Source of the DNA: RGIG9115 sp045603225
GTDB taxonomy: Bacteria > Bacillota > Clostridia > UBA1381
Length of the DNA: 23,436 bases
Assembly: GCA_045603225.1 (NCBI GenBank)
Contig: JAZULT010000039.1
Span: 1-23,436 of the forward strand
Direction: 5' to 3'
A program made the translations under genes and the position numbers. The stretch's first letter is position 1; every line of letters begins with the position of its first letter. This document shows positions 7,590-16,166 of this stretch, piece by piece. Under the pieces are notes generated by a model. It was not told the DNA's origin. It was given only the letters and a program-made list of their open reading frames with translations, and ran no database searches.

Positions 7590-8429
7590 ATGGAAATTAT
7601 TATGTATAAAACAGTATCAGAATACAAAGGACCGGAAATTGTATATAATCACGTCATATACACAAAATCAAAAACCGAGGAATTCGGATTTCACACTCAT
7701 GATATATGTGAGCTCATTTTTGTCAAAAACGGAGAAGTTACAGGTTTTATAGGAGACAGAACATATAAGCTCGGAAAAAATAACATCATATTATTTAAAG
7801 CCAATGCCATACATAAGATTACAAAAGACAGTGGCTATGACTATGACCGTTATGATATTTTATTTGACGAAAATAAGCTCGCCAATAAAATTCTTGAAAA
7901 GCTCCCTAAAGACATTGATGTAATAAACTGCGACGGTAACAATCAAATCACTGACCTGTTCAGAAAGCTCGACTATTACTGTGATAATTTTAAAGATAAA
8001 AATTTAGAAATACTGGTCACAAATCTTGTTGAGGAGATTTTATTCAATCTATACCTTGCACCAACCAACGACATAAGCGAAAATTTTATTACAGTCAATC
8101 CTCTGATAAGCAGTGCTATTGAATACATAAACACAAAATTTACGGAAGATATAAATGTAGAAGAAATATGCAGACAGCTTTGCATTACAAAAAGCCATCT
8201 GCATCATCTGTTTATGGAACATCTTCAGATAAGTCCCAAAAAATATGTAAATGTAAAAAGACTTACCAAAGCAAGAAAGCTTATACGCATGGGCGAAAAA
8301 CCGAGCAATATTTACACTTCCTGCGGATTTAACGATTATACAACATTTTTCCGTAATTACACTTCACATTTCGGGCATACTCCGTCACAAGAAAACCAAA
8401 CCTCAGTTGAACGAAAGATTGAATCATAA
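7590..8429 (+). CDS. AraC family transcriptional regulator with N-terminal cupin sensor
   Basis: The 279-aa protein has an N-terminal cupin-like ligand domain (about 33-78, FHTHDICELIFVKNGEV then NNIILFKANAIHKI). Its C-terminal AraC/XylS DNA-binding domain has two helix-turn-helix units, one around 188-210 (INVEEICRQLCITKSHLHHLF) and one around 237-262 (KPSNIYTSCGFNDYTTFFRNY). This is the layout of sugar-responsive activators. The start is uncertain: AAAGG is only 2 nt from the first ATG, so the in-frame ATG at 7602 is possible and would give 275 aa. It is divergent from the oxidoreductase operon and convergent with the toroid-protein gene; the 45-bp gap to the latter shows no clear terminator. 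Likely targets are the flanking carbohydrate operons, including the direct repeat at 10250-10283. Confidence 0.9.
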   Translation: MEIIMYKTVSEYKGPEIVYNHVIYTKSKTEEFGFHTHDICELIFVKNGEVTGFIGDRTYKLGKNNIILFKANAIHKITKDSGYDYDRYDILFDENKLANKILEKLPKDIDVINCDGNNQITDLFRKLDYYCDNFKDKNLEILVTNLVEEILFNLYLAPTNDISENFITVNPLISSAIEYINTKFTEDINVEEICRQLCITKSHLHHLFMEHLQISPKKYVNVKRLTKARKLIRMGEKPSNIYTSCGFNDYTTFFRNYTSHFGHTPSQENQTSVERKIES

Positions 8430-8474
8430 AAAATAATAGCACAGAAATGTCAGACTGTCGGTATCAATCCTTTA

Positions 8475-10157
8475 TTAATTGCAGATTTCAATTCTGAGAG
8501 TGATTTTATTTTTCCCGCAAACAGCAGCGGATTTATAGTGTCCGTTTCTGTTTGCATATATTTCATCTCTATGCTTTATAATATCATGGGTTGTATATTT
8601 GCACTTCCACCCTTTGTATAGTACATCTGCCGATTTATCGGTGAGTGTTATTTCGGTTTTATCCTTACCGTCAAAATAAAAAAGCGGAAATAAAATTTCA
8701 AGCTCTCCTTTGCCTTCAGCGGAAATCTCCACACCTTTATCAGATGTTTTACATCCGGTATAAAACGCCGAACCGTCTTCTGCAGTACATTCATACTTAA
8801 CAAATACATATTCATCTGTTACTTTTTTTCCCACAGTTTTATACTTTACATTATTGTTGTAGCCATAGACAAATCCGTTTCCTGTTTTAATGCCTGCACA
8901 TATCGCAAAACAGGACGTATTTTCAACATCAATGCCGTAATGAGGTTTTTTTGCAAAAGATGTTGAAAGACAAATTGCAGAAGGTGCACCCTTTTTATGT
9001 ATACGTCCGATACCGCTTCCGTCATATTCCTCATCAGCCGACTTTTCGATTTCAACAGCGTATTTGCCGTACTTCAAAAAGGTTTTATGGAAATGATTAC
9101 CGGTTTCCCAAACAAAGTTTTCGCTTTCAGCCGGGCATGGAAGCTCTTCTATGCTGTCATCGGCAAATGCATATGCCATATAAAGCCAGGAAGCGGCAGT
9201 AACCATGTACTTGTCAAAGTAAGCATATTCTTCACAGCCGTACATGCTGTCTGTATCATAATAATTCTTTACATGACTTATTTTATCTTCTTCAAGCCAT
9301 GGTATAATGCTTTCGGTTGCAATTTTTGCGGCGCGTTTGAACATACCGGCTCTTTTTATATCGCCTTTTCTTTTGAATACTGAAGCATAAAACTCACACA
9401 GTGCCGCATAAAAGGTTTCGTTATGTAAAAACTGATTACTTCTTCCTCCGAACGGGATTTCACCTGTTACGGACTGCATTTTCAAAGTGATATCCGCCGA
9501 CTTATCAAGTTCTTCTTCAAGCCTTTCACGACACTCTCCGTCATAACCGAAATAAAGAGGAATTGCAAGCTGAAGTCTTGTTACCATATCATAAACCATA
9601 GGTTCATTCGGGTCACGGTACATTCCGTTCTCGTCAAAAGCATGAAACTGTGATTTAATCTGATTGTCGATAAAAGCACTTTCACTTCCCATGCCAGCAT
9701 AGTTTCTTACGTATTCGCTTACTCCTGCAAATGCCGCCCAGTTACCCATTGGTGCTACGGGAACAGGGGCGATTACGCTATAAGCTTTAAGCGGTTCAAT
9801 TTTCTCAAGCTCAAACCTCCAGTTATCGGTTATGTTTTTATCAAACACCTCTGCCTTTTCAAGCTCAAGAAGGCAAAATACAACTTCTTTTACTGAGAAG
9901 TCATTGCCTGCTCTTCCACCGTTTTTCTCTTTAGCAACAGGAAGCTCTATGCAACATAAGTCCATCATTTCCCTGAAATAATCTTTAAGCTCGTTTCTTT
10001 TGCCGTGAGCAATCAGTATCCCGAGATTTGCCACCAGTCTCGGATATCCATGTTCCTCAATTCCGTTTTGCTCAACACTGCTTGTATATGTTCTTATATG
10101 CTCAATAGAGTATGCGTTCATAACGGCATCCATTAATTCTATGTATGTTTCTTTCAT
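8475..10157 (-). CDS. Predicted alpha/alpha-toroid plus beta-sandwich glycan-active protein
   Basis: I cannot assign this 560-aa protein to a characterised family with certainty. Residues 1-335 look wholly helical with repeated helix pairs. They include MGNWAAFAGVSEYVRNY (137-153), FDENGMYRDPNEPMVYD (174-190) and GEIPFGGRSNQFLHNETFYAALCEFY (from 232). Residues from about 350 to the end are beta-rich. Toroid followed by antiparallel beta-sandwich is the architecture of heparinase II/III-type and related polysaccharide lyases. Conserved-looking polar residues are R239, N241, H245, N246 and E247 in the helical half. There is no signal peptide. The frame extends to a TTG at 10166, but AAAGGAT is correctly spaced only for the ATG at 10157. 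It is divergent from the 713-aa hydrolase-like gene. Confidence 0.6.
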   Translation of the reverse strand: MKETYIELMDAVMNAYSIEHIRTYTSSVEQNGIEEHGYPRLVANLGILIAHGKRNELKDYFREMMDLCCIELPVAKEKNGGRAGNDFSVKEVVFCLLELEKAEVFDKNITDNWRFELEKIEPLKAYSVIAPVPVAPMGNWAAFAGVSEYVRNYAGMGSESAFIDNQIKSQFHAFDENGMYRDPNEPMVYDMVTRLQLAIPLYFGYDGECRERLEEELDKSADITLKMQSVTGEIPFGGRSNQFLHNETFYAALCEFYASVFKRKGDIKRAGMFKRAAKIATESIIPWLEEDKISHVKNYYDTDSMYGCEEYAYFDKYMVTAASWLYMAYAFADDSIEELPCPAESENFVWETGNHFHKTFLKYGKYAVEIEKSADEEYDGSGIGRIHKKGAPSAICLSTSFAKKPHYGIDVENTSCFAICAGIKTGNGFVYGYNNNVKYKTVGKKVTDEYVFVKYECTAEDGSAFYTGCKTSDKGVEISAEGKGELEILFPLFYFDGKDKTEITLTDKSADVLYKGWKCKYTTHDIIKHRDEIYANRNGHYKSAAVCGKNKITLRIEICN

Positions 10158-10185
10158 TATTATCAATCCTTTCCTGTATAAGATA

Positions 10186-10213
10186 ATTATATCACATTCA
10201 GAAGAAAAGTCAA
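10186..10213 (-). promoter_or_regulatory. Promoter for the toroid-protein gene
   Basis: On the minus strand TTGACT (10213-10208), a 16-bp spacer and TATAAT (10191-10186), with an extended TGA directly before the -10 box. It lies 28 nt upstream of the ATG at 10157. Confidence 0.75.
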
Positions 10214-10249
10214 TAATAATCTTGCTGAAATTTTATCTGTTACGAACGA

Positions 10250-10283
10250 TTGATATGTCCATATTTACAGTTGAAATATCCAT
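10250..10283 (+). promoter_or_regulatory. 21-bp-spaced direct repeat, candidate AraC-type operator
   Basis: TTGATATGTCCAT (10250-10262) and TTGAAATATCCAT (10271-10283) match at 11 of 13 positions and are exactly 21 bp apart, two helical turns. The second copy runs into the -35 box of the rightward promoter. Two direct half-sites with the proximal one touching -35 is the usual operator layout of AraC/XylS activators, and one is encoded at 7590-8429. Binding by that protein is inferred. Confidence 0.6.
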
Positions 10284-10311
10284 TGATTTAATTAGAATTA
10301 TAATGTATAAT
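10283..10311 (+). promoter_or_regulatory. Promoter for the 713-aa hydrolase-like gene
   Basis: TTGATT (10283-10288), a 17-bp spacer and TATAAT (10306-10311). The predicted transcript starts near 10318, giving a leader of about 18 nt that consists essentially of the ribosome binding site. Confidence 0.75.
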
Positions 10312-10335
10312 ATAATTATCATGGGAGGGATATAT

Positions 10336-12477
10336 ATGCAGATTTTAAAAAATACAAACACAGAATTAATTTACGATGAAATAAAGGGATGTATGACATC
10401 TCTGAAATACGAAAACAAAGAATACATCGGTGCAGAAATACCTGTTTTTGAGCTTGCATTTCGTGATGAAAACGGAAATTTAAAAACGTCGGACACATAT
10501 GATTTTTCATGTATATGTGAGAATGTAAATGATTCCGGACTGGAATTGACATATAAGAATAAAGAAACTGAGGTTATTATATCTGTCCGTTTGGATGAAA
10601 AGCTCGTATGGGGCATAGATGTAAAAGGCATTAATGATAAAACTCTGGAATGGGTTAAGTATCCTCAGATTGCCGTAGTTGATGACTTTCTGAATGATGA
10701 AGGTAACGGATGCTCAAAGGCTTTATGGGGATTTAATGAAGGTACATTAATCGAGAGCATGGACGACCGCGAAAAGGGTATACCGTATTTTGAACCGGAA
10801 TATCCATGTAAAGGTATTATGGGAGTTTTCCCGGCTATTGTTGAAACGCAGTTTTTGGAATATTTCGATGACCGCTCAGGACTTTATATTGCATCCCATG
10901 ATAGTCAGAATTACCTGAAAGGAATTAATATTTACCGTAAAAATGGCGGTGTTTTACTTGAATTCAGGCATTTTACAGGATGTGACTTCGGAGAAAATTA
11001 CAAAATGCCTTACCCAATGGTGATTGAGTTTTTCAAAGGTGACTGGCAGGATGGTGCAGAAATTTACAAAAAATGGTTCAGACAAAATAAAACTTCGGAT
11101 TTCATAAAAATTGAAAAAAACAAAAAAATACCGAAATGGTATTCCGAATCACCCGTAATTGTTACATACCCGGTAAGAGGTAAGCATGATACAGACATAA
11201 TGAAACCAAATAAGCTTTTTCCATACGTAAACGTAATGCCTCATGTTGAACGTTTAGAAAAACTTTTCGGAAGTAAAATAATGATTCTTCTCATGCACTG
11301 GGAAGGCACAGCACCATGGGCACCTCCCATTGTATGGCCGCCTTACGGAGGTGAGGAAGAATTTAAAAAACTTGTAAAAGCTTTGCACGAACGAGGAGAT
11401 GTTATAGGTGTTTACTGCAGTGGTCTCGGTTGGACAATAAACAGTAAGCTTGATGATTATAAAACACATGAATTTTTTGAAGAAAACAATTTAAAAGATG
11501 AGATGTGTCTTTCTCCGAAGCAAGATTTACCGTATTCAGATATATGTACACTGCAAAGAGACGGATATGACATGTGTCCTACACGGGATTTTACAAAAAA
11601 AATTGTTAAATCTCAGGTAGAGCATATGGTTAAAGCAGGGATTGATTATATTCAGCTCATGGACCAGAATCATGGCGGAACATCGTATTTCTGCTACAGC
11701 AAAAAACACGATCACCCACCTGTGCCCGGAAAATGGCAAGTCGACGCTGTAAAAAAATTACTTTCAAGTGTAAACGAAATAACAGGCGATGTGCTTCTCG
11801 GATGTGAATCTGCGGCAGCTGAAAGTTATATTCCCAATTTACTGTTCAGCGATAACCGTTTTAATCTTGCGTATTACATAGGACATCCTGTTCCGGCATA
11901 TGCATATATTTATCATGAATATCTGAATAACTTTCTCGGAAATCAGGTTTGCGTTGACTGGCATATTGATTATAATAAGTCACCGGAAAGCTTTTTTGAA
12001 AGAATAGGATATTCATTTTCTGCAGGCGACATGCTTACTGTTGTCATTACAGAAAATGGTGAAATCGACTGGAACTGGGGCAAGCTTGACCGAGACAAGA
12101 CTCCACCGAATCAGGAATATGCCGGTAGACTTATAAAAAATCTCAACTACTGGCGTACGAATCAGGGTAAAAAATATCTTCATACAGGCTCAATGATAAA
12201 ACCATTGCCTGTAGAATGTGAAAAGCTTGAAATATGGCGTAATAACGGCTCAAAATGCGAAGTCCCCCGCATCCATACAAGTGCATGGGAAGCACAGGAC
12301 GGAAAAACAGCGCAGTTTTTAATAAACTATCTTGGAACAGAAAATATTGCAATTATAGATTTTTCGGATAATGTTTATATAATGTCATTCCATGACGGAA
12401 GAGAAAAAATCACATTAACGGGAAAATGTGAAATCAAAATAGATGCATTTTCAGCTGTTATGCTTGAAAAATTATAA
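10336..12477 (+). CDS. Predicted TIM-barrel glycoside hydrolase-like protein (DUF6259-type)
   Basis: The reading frame is open from 10141, but GGGAGGG at 10323-10329 lies 6 nt before the ATG at 10336, and the sequence before that is promoter; the protein is 713 aa. Residues 1-250 are beta-rich and end in FKGDWQDGAEIYKKWF, typical of a sandwich domain preceding a barrel. Residues 270-610 look like a (beta/alpha)8 barrel with IMILLMHWEGTAPWAPP, VIGVYCSGLGW, IDYIQLMDQNHGG (D443) and VLLGCESAAAE (E491). D443 and E491 sit where retaining glycosidases of this kind place nucleophile and acid/base. The last 100 residues form a small beta domain. It resembles DUF6259 proteins as I remember them; no activity is known to me. 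There is no signal peptide, so it is cytoplasmic. It ends at a shared terminator. Confidence 0.65.
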   Translation: MQILKNTNTELIYDEIKGCMTSLKYENKEYIGAEIPVFELAFRDENGNLKTSDTYDFSCICENVNDSGLELTYKNKETEVIISVRLDEKLVWGIDVKGINDKTLEWVKYPQIAVVDDFLNDEGNGCSKALWGFNEGTLIESMDDREKGIPYFEPEYPCKGIMGVFPAIVETQFLEYFDDRSGLYIASHDSQNYLKGINIYRKNGGVLLEFRHFTGCDFGENYKMPYPMVIEFFKGDWQDGAEIYKKWFRQNKTSDFIKIEKNKKIPKWYSESPVIVTYPVRGKHDTDIMKPNKLFPYVNVMPHVERLEKLFGSKIMILLMHWEGTAPWAPPIVWPPYGGEEEFKKLVKALHERGDVIGVYCSGLGWTINSKLDDYKTHEFFEENNLKDEMCLSPKQDLPYSDICTLQRDGYDMCPTRDFTKKIVKSQVEHMVKAGIDYIQLMDQNHGGTSYFCYSKKHDHPPVPGKWQVDAVKKLLSSVNEITGDVLLGCESAAAESYIPNLLFSDNRFNLAYYIGHPVPAYAYIYHEYLNNFLGNQVCVDWHIDYNKSPESFFERIGYSFSAGDMLTVVITENGEIDWNWGKLDRDKTPPNQEYAGRLIKNLNYWRTNQGKKYLHTGSMIKPLPVECEKLEIWRNNGSKCEVPRIHTSAWEAQDGKTAQFLINYLGTENIAIIDFSDNVYIMSFHDGREKITLTGKCEIKIDAFSAVMLEKL

Positions 12478-12532
12478 AGATAAAAAACAGTAACCGGATT
12501 AATCGGAATAAAACTTCTGATATGATATTAAG

Positions 12533-12568
12533 AAAAACCTTTGAATTTATATATCTTCAAAGGTTTTT
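12533..12568. terminator. Bidirectional intrinsic terminator overlapping the HAD gene end
   Basis: AAAAACCTTTGAA (12533-12545) and TTCAAAGGTTTTT (12556-12568) form a perfect 13-bp stem with a 10-nt loop and U-runs on both strands. It ends the rightward 713-aa gene and the leftward FAS operon. One arm lies inside the last codons of the HAD gene (stop at 12547-12549). Confidence 0.9.
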
Positions 12569-13185
12569 TTATTGTAATCGCTGATTTTACATATATCATT
12601 CCAGTCATCATCCGATGTAGAATCATAAACTCCGACGACATAAAATCCTGCTTTTACAGCAGTTTTAACTGCGTGGAGTGAATCTTCAAAAACCGCAATA
12701 TCACACGGTTCAAATCCGAGTATTTCAGCACTTTTATAAAATATATCAGGTTTATCCTTCCCTGCTCCGACCTCGTCACAGGTAATGATATCACAAAAGT
12801 ATTTATCACAACCGTGCCTTGAAACTGCAGAATTAACCAAACCTTTATATGTAGCTGTTGCTATACACATTTTCACACCTTCAGAGTGCATCTTTTCAAG
12901 AAATTCTTTAACTCCCGGTTTAAGACTCACTTCTTCTGCATAGAAGCTCTCATACCGGCTTTTTATCTCTGAACAGATTTCTTCCGCAGATTTTTTAAGT
13001 CCGTAATTATTAATAAAATATTCTGCACATTCTGTAGTTGTAATATTTCTCACTTTTGCATCAAGACCGTCTTCCGGAACACATCCCTGAGATTTTATAT
13101 ACTCAGACGCAATTGTTCTCCACATCTGCATGGAATCGAGAAGTGTTCCGTCCGCATCAAAAATTATCCCTTTAATCCTCTTCAT
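12547..13185 (-). CDS. HAD superfamily hydrolase, subfamily IA phosphatase
   Basis: The 212-aa protein has HAD motif I, FDADGTLLDS (nucleophile D10, acid/base D12), a helical cap of about residues 16-80, motif II in CIATATYKG, a motif III lysine in GKDKPDIF, and motif IV FEDSLHAV. It resembles phosphatases of the beta-phosphoglucomutase/phosphoglycolate branch, acting on a small phosphorylated metabolite. Its ATG overlaps the accA stop by 4 nt (ATGA), so it is the translationally coupled last gene of the FAS operon. A direct role in lipid synthesis is not indicated by its family; it might hydrolyse a phosphate monoester such as a damaged cofactor or sugar phosphate. Its last codons form one arm of the terminator stem. 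Confidence 0.88.
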   Translation of the reverse strand: MKRIKGIIFDADGTLLDSMQMWRTIASEYIKSQGCVPEDGLDAKVRNITTTECAEYFINNYGLKKSAEEICSEIKSRYESFYAEEVSLKPGVKEFLEKMHSEGVKMCIATATYKGLVNSAVSRHGCDKYFCDIITCDEVGAGKDKPDIFYKSAEILGFEPCDIAVFEDSLHAVKTAVKAGFYVVGVYDSTSDDDWNDICKISDYNKKTFEDI

Positions 13186-13961
13186 AAAATCGGTCTTCCT
13201 ATTTTCCTGAACTTTTCATATCTTTTTGCAAGAAGTTCTTCAACAGTAAGCTTCTTATTTTCGCTTACAGTATTAACTATAAGTTTTTTAAGTTCTTCAT
13301 AAAAATTAATAATCTTATCCGGCTCGGAAATTATTTTTTCGATAACTCCCAGCTCTTTGAGGTCATGCGCCGTCAGTTTAAGACACTTTGAAGCTTCTTC
13401 AACCTTGGATGAGTCTTTCCACAAAATACTTGCACAGCCCTCAGGAGAAATAACCGAATATACTGAATTTTCAAGCATCCACACTTCATCTGCCACAGCA
13501 AGTGCAAGAGCACCTCCGCTCCCGCCTTCACCTATCAGAATTGACAGAACCGGAACCTTCAGAGTCATCATCTCAGAAAGATTTTCGGCAATTGCAAGAG
13601 CCTGTCCTCTTTCTTCAGCACCAATACCGCAGTATGCGCCTGATGTATCTACAAAACAGATTACAGGTCTGCCGAATTTTTCGGCAAGCTTCATCTGACG
13701 GAGAGCTTTTCTGTACCCCTCAGGATGTGCCGCACCAAAATTACGCTTGATTTTTGTTTTGGTATCATGACCTTTTTCCAGGCCTATTACAGTTACAGGT
13801 ATTCCGGCAAGGCTTGCAATGCCGGCAACAATCGCTCTGTCATCACCAAATCTTCTGTCACCGTGAAACTCAGTAAAATCAGTGAATATATTCTTTATAA
13901 AATCGACAGACGTAAGACGTCCTGCCGCTCTTGCAGCTTTTACTTTTTCATAAGGAGTCAT
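13182..13961 (-). CDS. accA: Acetyl-CoA carboxylase carboxyltransferase subunit alpha
   Basis: The 259-aa protein is the alpha half of the carboxyltransferase that moves CO2 from carboxybiotin to acetyl-CoA, making malonyl-CoA. Diagnostic segments are DFTEFHGDRRFGDD, HDTKTKIKRNFGAAHPEGYRKALR, FVDTSGAYCGIGAEERGQ and IGEGGSGGALAL. It is shorter than E. coli AccA (about 319 aa) because the N-terminal helical extension is absent, as in many Firmicutes. The frame can begin at a TTG at 13964, but the ATG at 13961 sits 8 nt after AGGAGG and is preferred. That ATG shares one base with the accD stop (TGATG), so the two carboxyltransferase subunits are made by coupled translation, fitting a 1:1 complex. 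Confidence 0.96.
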   Translation of the reverse strand: MTPYEKVKAARAAGRLTSVDFIKNIFTDFTEFHGDRRFGDDRAIVAGIASLAGIPVTVIGLEKGHDTKTKIKRNFGAAHPEGYRKALRQMKLAEKFGRPVICFVDTSGAYCGIGAEERGQALAIAENLSEMMTLKVPVLSILIGEGGSGGALALAVADEVWMLENSVYSVISPEGCASILWKDSSKVEEASKCLKLTAHDLKELGVIEKIISEPDKIINFYEELKKLIVNTVSENKKLTVEELLAKRYEKFRKIGRPIL

Positions 13962-14812
13962 CAATCATCCCTCCTTGTGTGAAGTCTTAATAATCTTGAA
14001 AGATATGATTTCTGCTTTTTTCTCGGCACAATCTCGTCAACAAAACCTTTTTCGAGAAGAAACTCTGCACGTTGGAATCCGGCAGGCAGTTTCTGGCGTA
14101 TAGTCTGTTCTATAACACGCGGTCCCGCAAAGCATATAAGAGCTCCGGGTTCAGCAAGAATTATATCGCCTTCCATCGCAAAGCTCGCAGAAACACCTCC
14201 TGTTGTGGGGTCAGTAAGAACTACTACATAAAGGTTTCCGCTGTCGCTGTGACGTTTAACCGCACCGCTTACCTTCGCCATCTGCATAAGAGAAAGTATC
14301 CCTTCCTGCATACGTGCACCGCCTGAAACCGTATATCCTATAACAGGAAGATTCTCCTCTGTTGCTTTTTCAAAAAGTGCTGTGATTTTTTCACCGACTA
14401 CAGTTCCCATACTTCCCATCATAAATGATGATTCCATTACAAACAAGTATGTTTCATAACCGTCAACACGGCACTTTCCGCAGACAACTGCCTCTTTTTC
14501 AGAACTGTCAAGAAGTGCATTTTCTATTTTTTTCTCATATCCCGGGAAATTCAGAGGATTAGGTGATATCATATCCGCATTCATTTCCTCGAAGCTTCCT
14601 TTATCAGCTATCATATTTATTCTTTGTCTTGCGTTCATACGGAAATTATGTCCGCAATACTGACAAACACTGAAATTGTCGGGAATATCACTTTTTATAA
14701 GTGTTTTTTTACATTTAGGACAAGCAATACACATCGCATCAGGTATATTAGACTCAAAATGACTGCTACCTTTTCCTTCAAGCTCATTTTTCGGTTTTTT
14801 GAAAACAAACAC
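13961..14812 (-). CDS. accD: Acetyl-CoA carboxylase carboxyltransferase subunit beta
   Basis: The 283-aa protein has the N-terminal AccD zinc ribbon CPKC (C31, C34) and CQYCGH (C50, C53). The crotonase-fold carboxyltransferase core follows, with MMGSMGTVVGEKI, SGGARMQEGILSLMQMAK, LTDPTTGGVSASFAM and EPGALICFAGPRVI. It pairs with AccA to form the carboxyltransferase. Translation appears to begin at GTG (14812), 9 nt after GGGGG and 3 nt past the accC stop; the MFVFKKPK N-terminus is normal for AccD. It is flanked by accC upstream and by accA, which overlaps it by one base. Confidence 0.96.
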   Translation of the reverse strand: MFVFKKPKNELEGKGSSHFESNIPDAMCIACPKCKKTLIKSDIPDNFSVCQYCGHNFRMNARQRINMIADKGSFEEMNADMISPNPLNFPGYEKKIENALLDSSEKEAVVCGKCRVDGYETYLFVMESSFMMGSMGTVVGEKITALFEKATEENLPVIGYTVSGGARMQEGILSLMQMAKVSGAVKRHSDSGNLYVVVLTDPTTGGVSASFAMEGDIILAEPGALICFAGPRVIEQTIRQKLPAGFQRAEFLLEKGFVDEIVPRKKQKSYLSRLLRLHTRRDD

Positions 14813-14815
14813 TTT

Positions 14816-16153
14816 TTATAACCCCCTGTTCTTCAGGAAATCCGTCGTATAAGTACCTCTGTTAAAATCCGTATCTGACAGTATATCAAGATGTAAATCG
14901 GTATTCGTGGTAACCCCTTCAAGAATTAACTCACAAAGAGCCGCACGCATTTTACGTACTGCCTCCTCACGATTATTTGCGCAAACGATAAGCTTACCAA
15001 TCATTGAATCATAAAACGGCGGTACAGAGTAATCCTGGTAAATTGCAGTATCAAAACGCACCCACGGTCCGCCCGGAACATGAAGTGTCGTAATCTTTCC
15101 GCAGCACGGCTTGAAACCGTCATCCGGATCCTCCGCATTAATACGGCATTCTATTGCGTGACCTGAAAGTCTTACATCCTCCTGAGTAAATCCAAGAGGA
15201 ATATTTGCGGCAACTCTTATCTGCCATCTGACAAGGTCAATTCCCGTTACCATTTCAGTTACGGTATGCTCAACCTGCAGCCTTGTATTCATTTCCATAA
15301 AATAGAAATTATTATTTTTATCAAAAAGAAACTCTATCGTACCAAGTCCTGTATAATTTGTTGCTTTAACAGCCGCCTTTGCCGCTTCTGACATTTGTCT
15401 TCGAATTTCTTCCGAAACAGCAACGGAAGGACTTTCTTCAATAAGCTTCTGATTCTTTCTCTGAACCGAACATTCACGTTCACCGAGACAAACCACATTT
15501 CCGAAATTATCAGATATAACCTGCATTTCAATATGTTTTACAGGAAAAACAAACTTTTCCATATAAAGATTTCCGTCTCCGAACGCTGCTTCTGCTTCAG
15601 ATTTTGCAGAATTATACGCAGAAGTTATTTCATCGGCGGAATTTACAAGTCTGATACCTCGTCCTCCGCCTCCTGCTCTTGCTTTTATAAGTACAGGATA
15701 TCCTATCCTCTCTGCGTGTTCCTTTGCATCATCTGCATTCTTAAGAAGGTCTGTTCCCGGCACAATCGGTACTCCGACTGCGCTCACAGTTCTTCTTGCG
15801 TTGTCCTTATCGCCCATTTTCTTTATAATATCGCTTTTCGGGCCGATAAATGTTATATTACATTCCTCACATAAAGCGGCAAATTTCGGATTTTCAGACA
15901 AAAGTCCGTATCCCGGATGAATAGCCTCAGCATGAGAAATCGCTGCGGCAGTTATAATCGCTGTCATATTAAGATAACTGTCTTTTACCTTAGCAGGGCC
16001 TATACAATAAGCTTCATCTGCCATAGATACATGAAGTGCATCTTTATCAGCCTGAGAATACACCGCAACGGTGCTTATCCCCATATCCTTACATGCTCTT
16101 ATAATTCTGACAGCAATTTCGCCTCTGTTTGCAATTAATATCTTTGAAAACAT
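14816..16153 (-). CDS. accC: Acetyl-CoA carboxylase biotin carboxylase subunit
   Basis: The 445-aa protein carboxylates the biotin on AccB using ATP and bicarbonate. The biotin carboxylase N-domain starts with FSKILIANRGEIAVRIIRA. The ATP-grasp domain (about 115-320) contains K116, IKARAGGGGRGIR (K157), GERECSVQRKNQKLIEE and FYFMEMNTRLQVEHTVTE. The C-domain contains ECRINAEDPDDGFKP. The length equals the family norm. AGGAG lies 7 nt before the ATG, and the gap to fabZ is 13 nt. Separate accB, accC, accD and accA genes give the four-subunit bacterial ACC. Confidence 0.97.
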   Translation of the reverse strand: MFSKILIANRGEIAVRIIRACKDMGISTVAVYSQADKDALHVSMADEAYCIGPAKVKDSYLNMTAIITAAAISHAEAIHPGYGLLSENPKFAALCEECNITFIGPKSDIIKKMGDKDNARRTVSAVGVPIVPGTDLLKNADDAKEHAERIGYPVLIKARAGGGGRGIRLVNSADEITSAYNSAKSEAEAAFGDGNLYMEKFVFPVKHIEMQVISDNFGNVVCLGERECSVQRKNQKLIEESPSVAVSEEIRRQMSEAAKAAVKATNYTGLGTIEFLFDKNNNFYFMEMNTRLQVEHTVTEMVTGIDLVRWQIRVAANIPLGFTQEDVRLSGHAIECRINAEDPDDGFKPCCGKITTLHVPGGPWVRFDTAIYQDYSVPPFYDSMIGKLIVCANNREEAVRKMRAALCELILEGVTTNTDLHLDILSDTDFNRGTYTTDFLKNRGL

Positions 16154-16166
16154 TATATTCTCCTCA

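Noticed and set aside
8430..8474. Terminator between the convergent AraC and toroid-protein genes
   Set aside because: No stem with a U-run can be drawn in these 45 bases.
8997..9383. 128-aa reading frame opposite the toroid protein
   Set aside because: It is antisense to a longer supported gene, with no Shine-Dalgarno, and reads as a shadow frame.
10141..10335. N-terminal 65-residue extension of the 713-aa protein
   Set aside because: This stretch holds the divergent promoters and direct repeat, and a strong ribosome binding site precedes the ATG at 10336.
15395..15874. 159-aa reading frame opposite accC
   Set aside because: It lies entirely antisense to a clear accC, has no ribosome binding site support, and its composition is that of a shadow frame.
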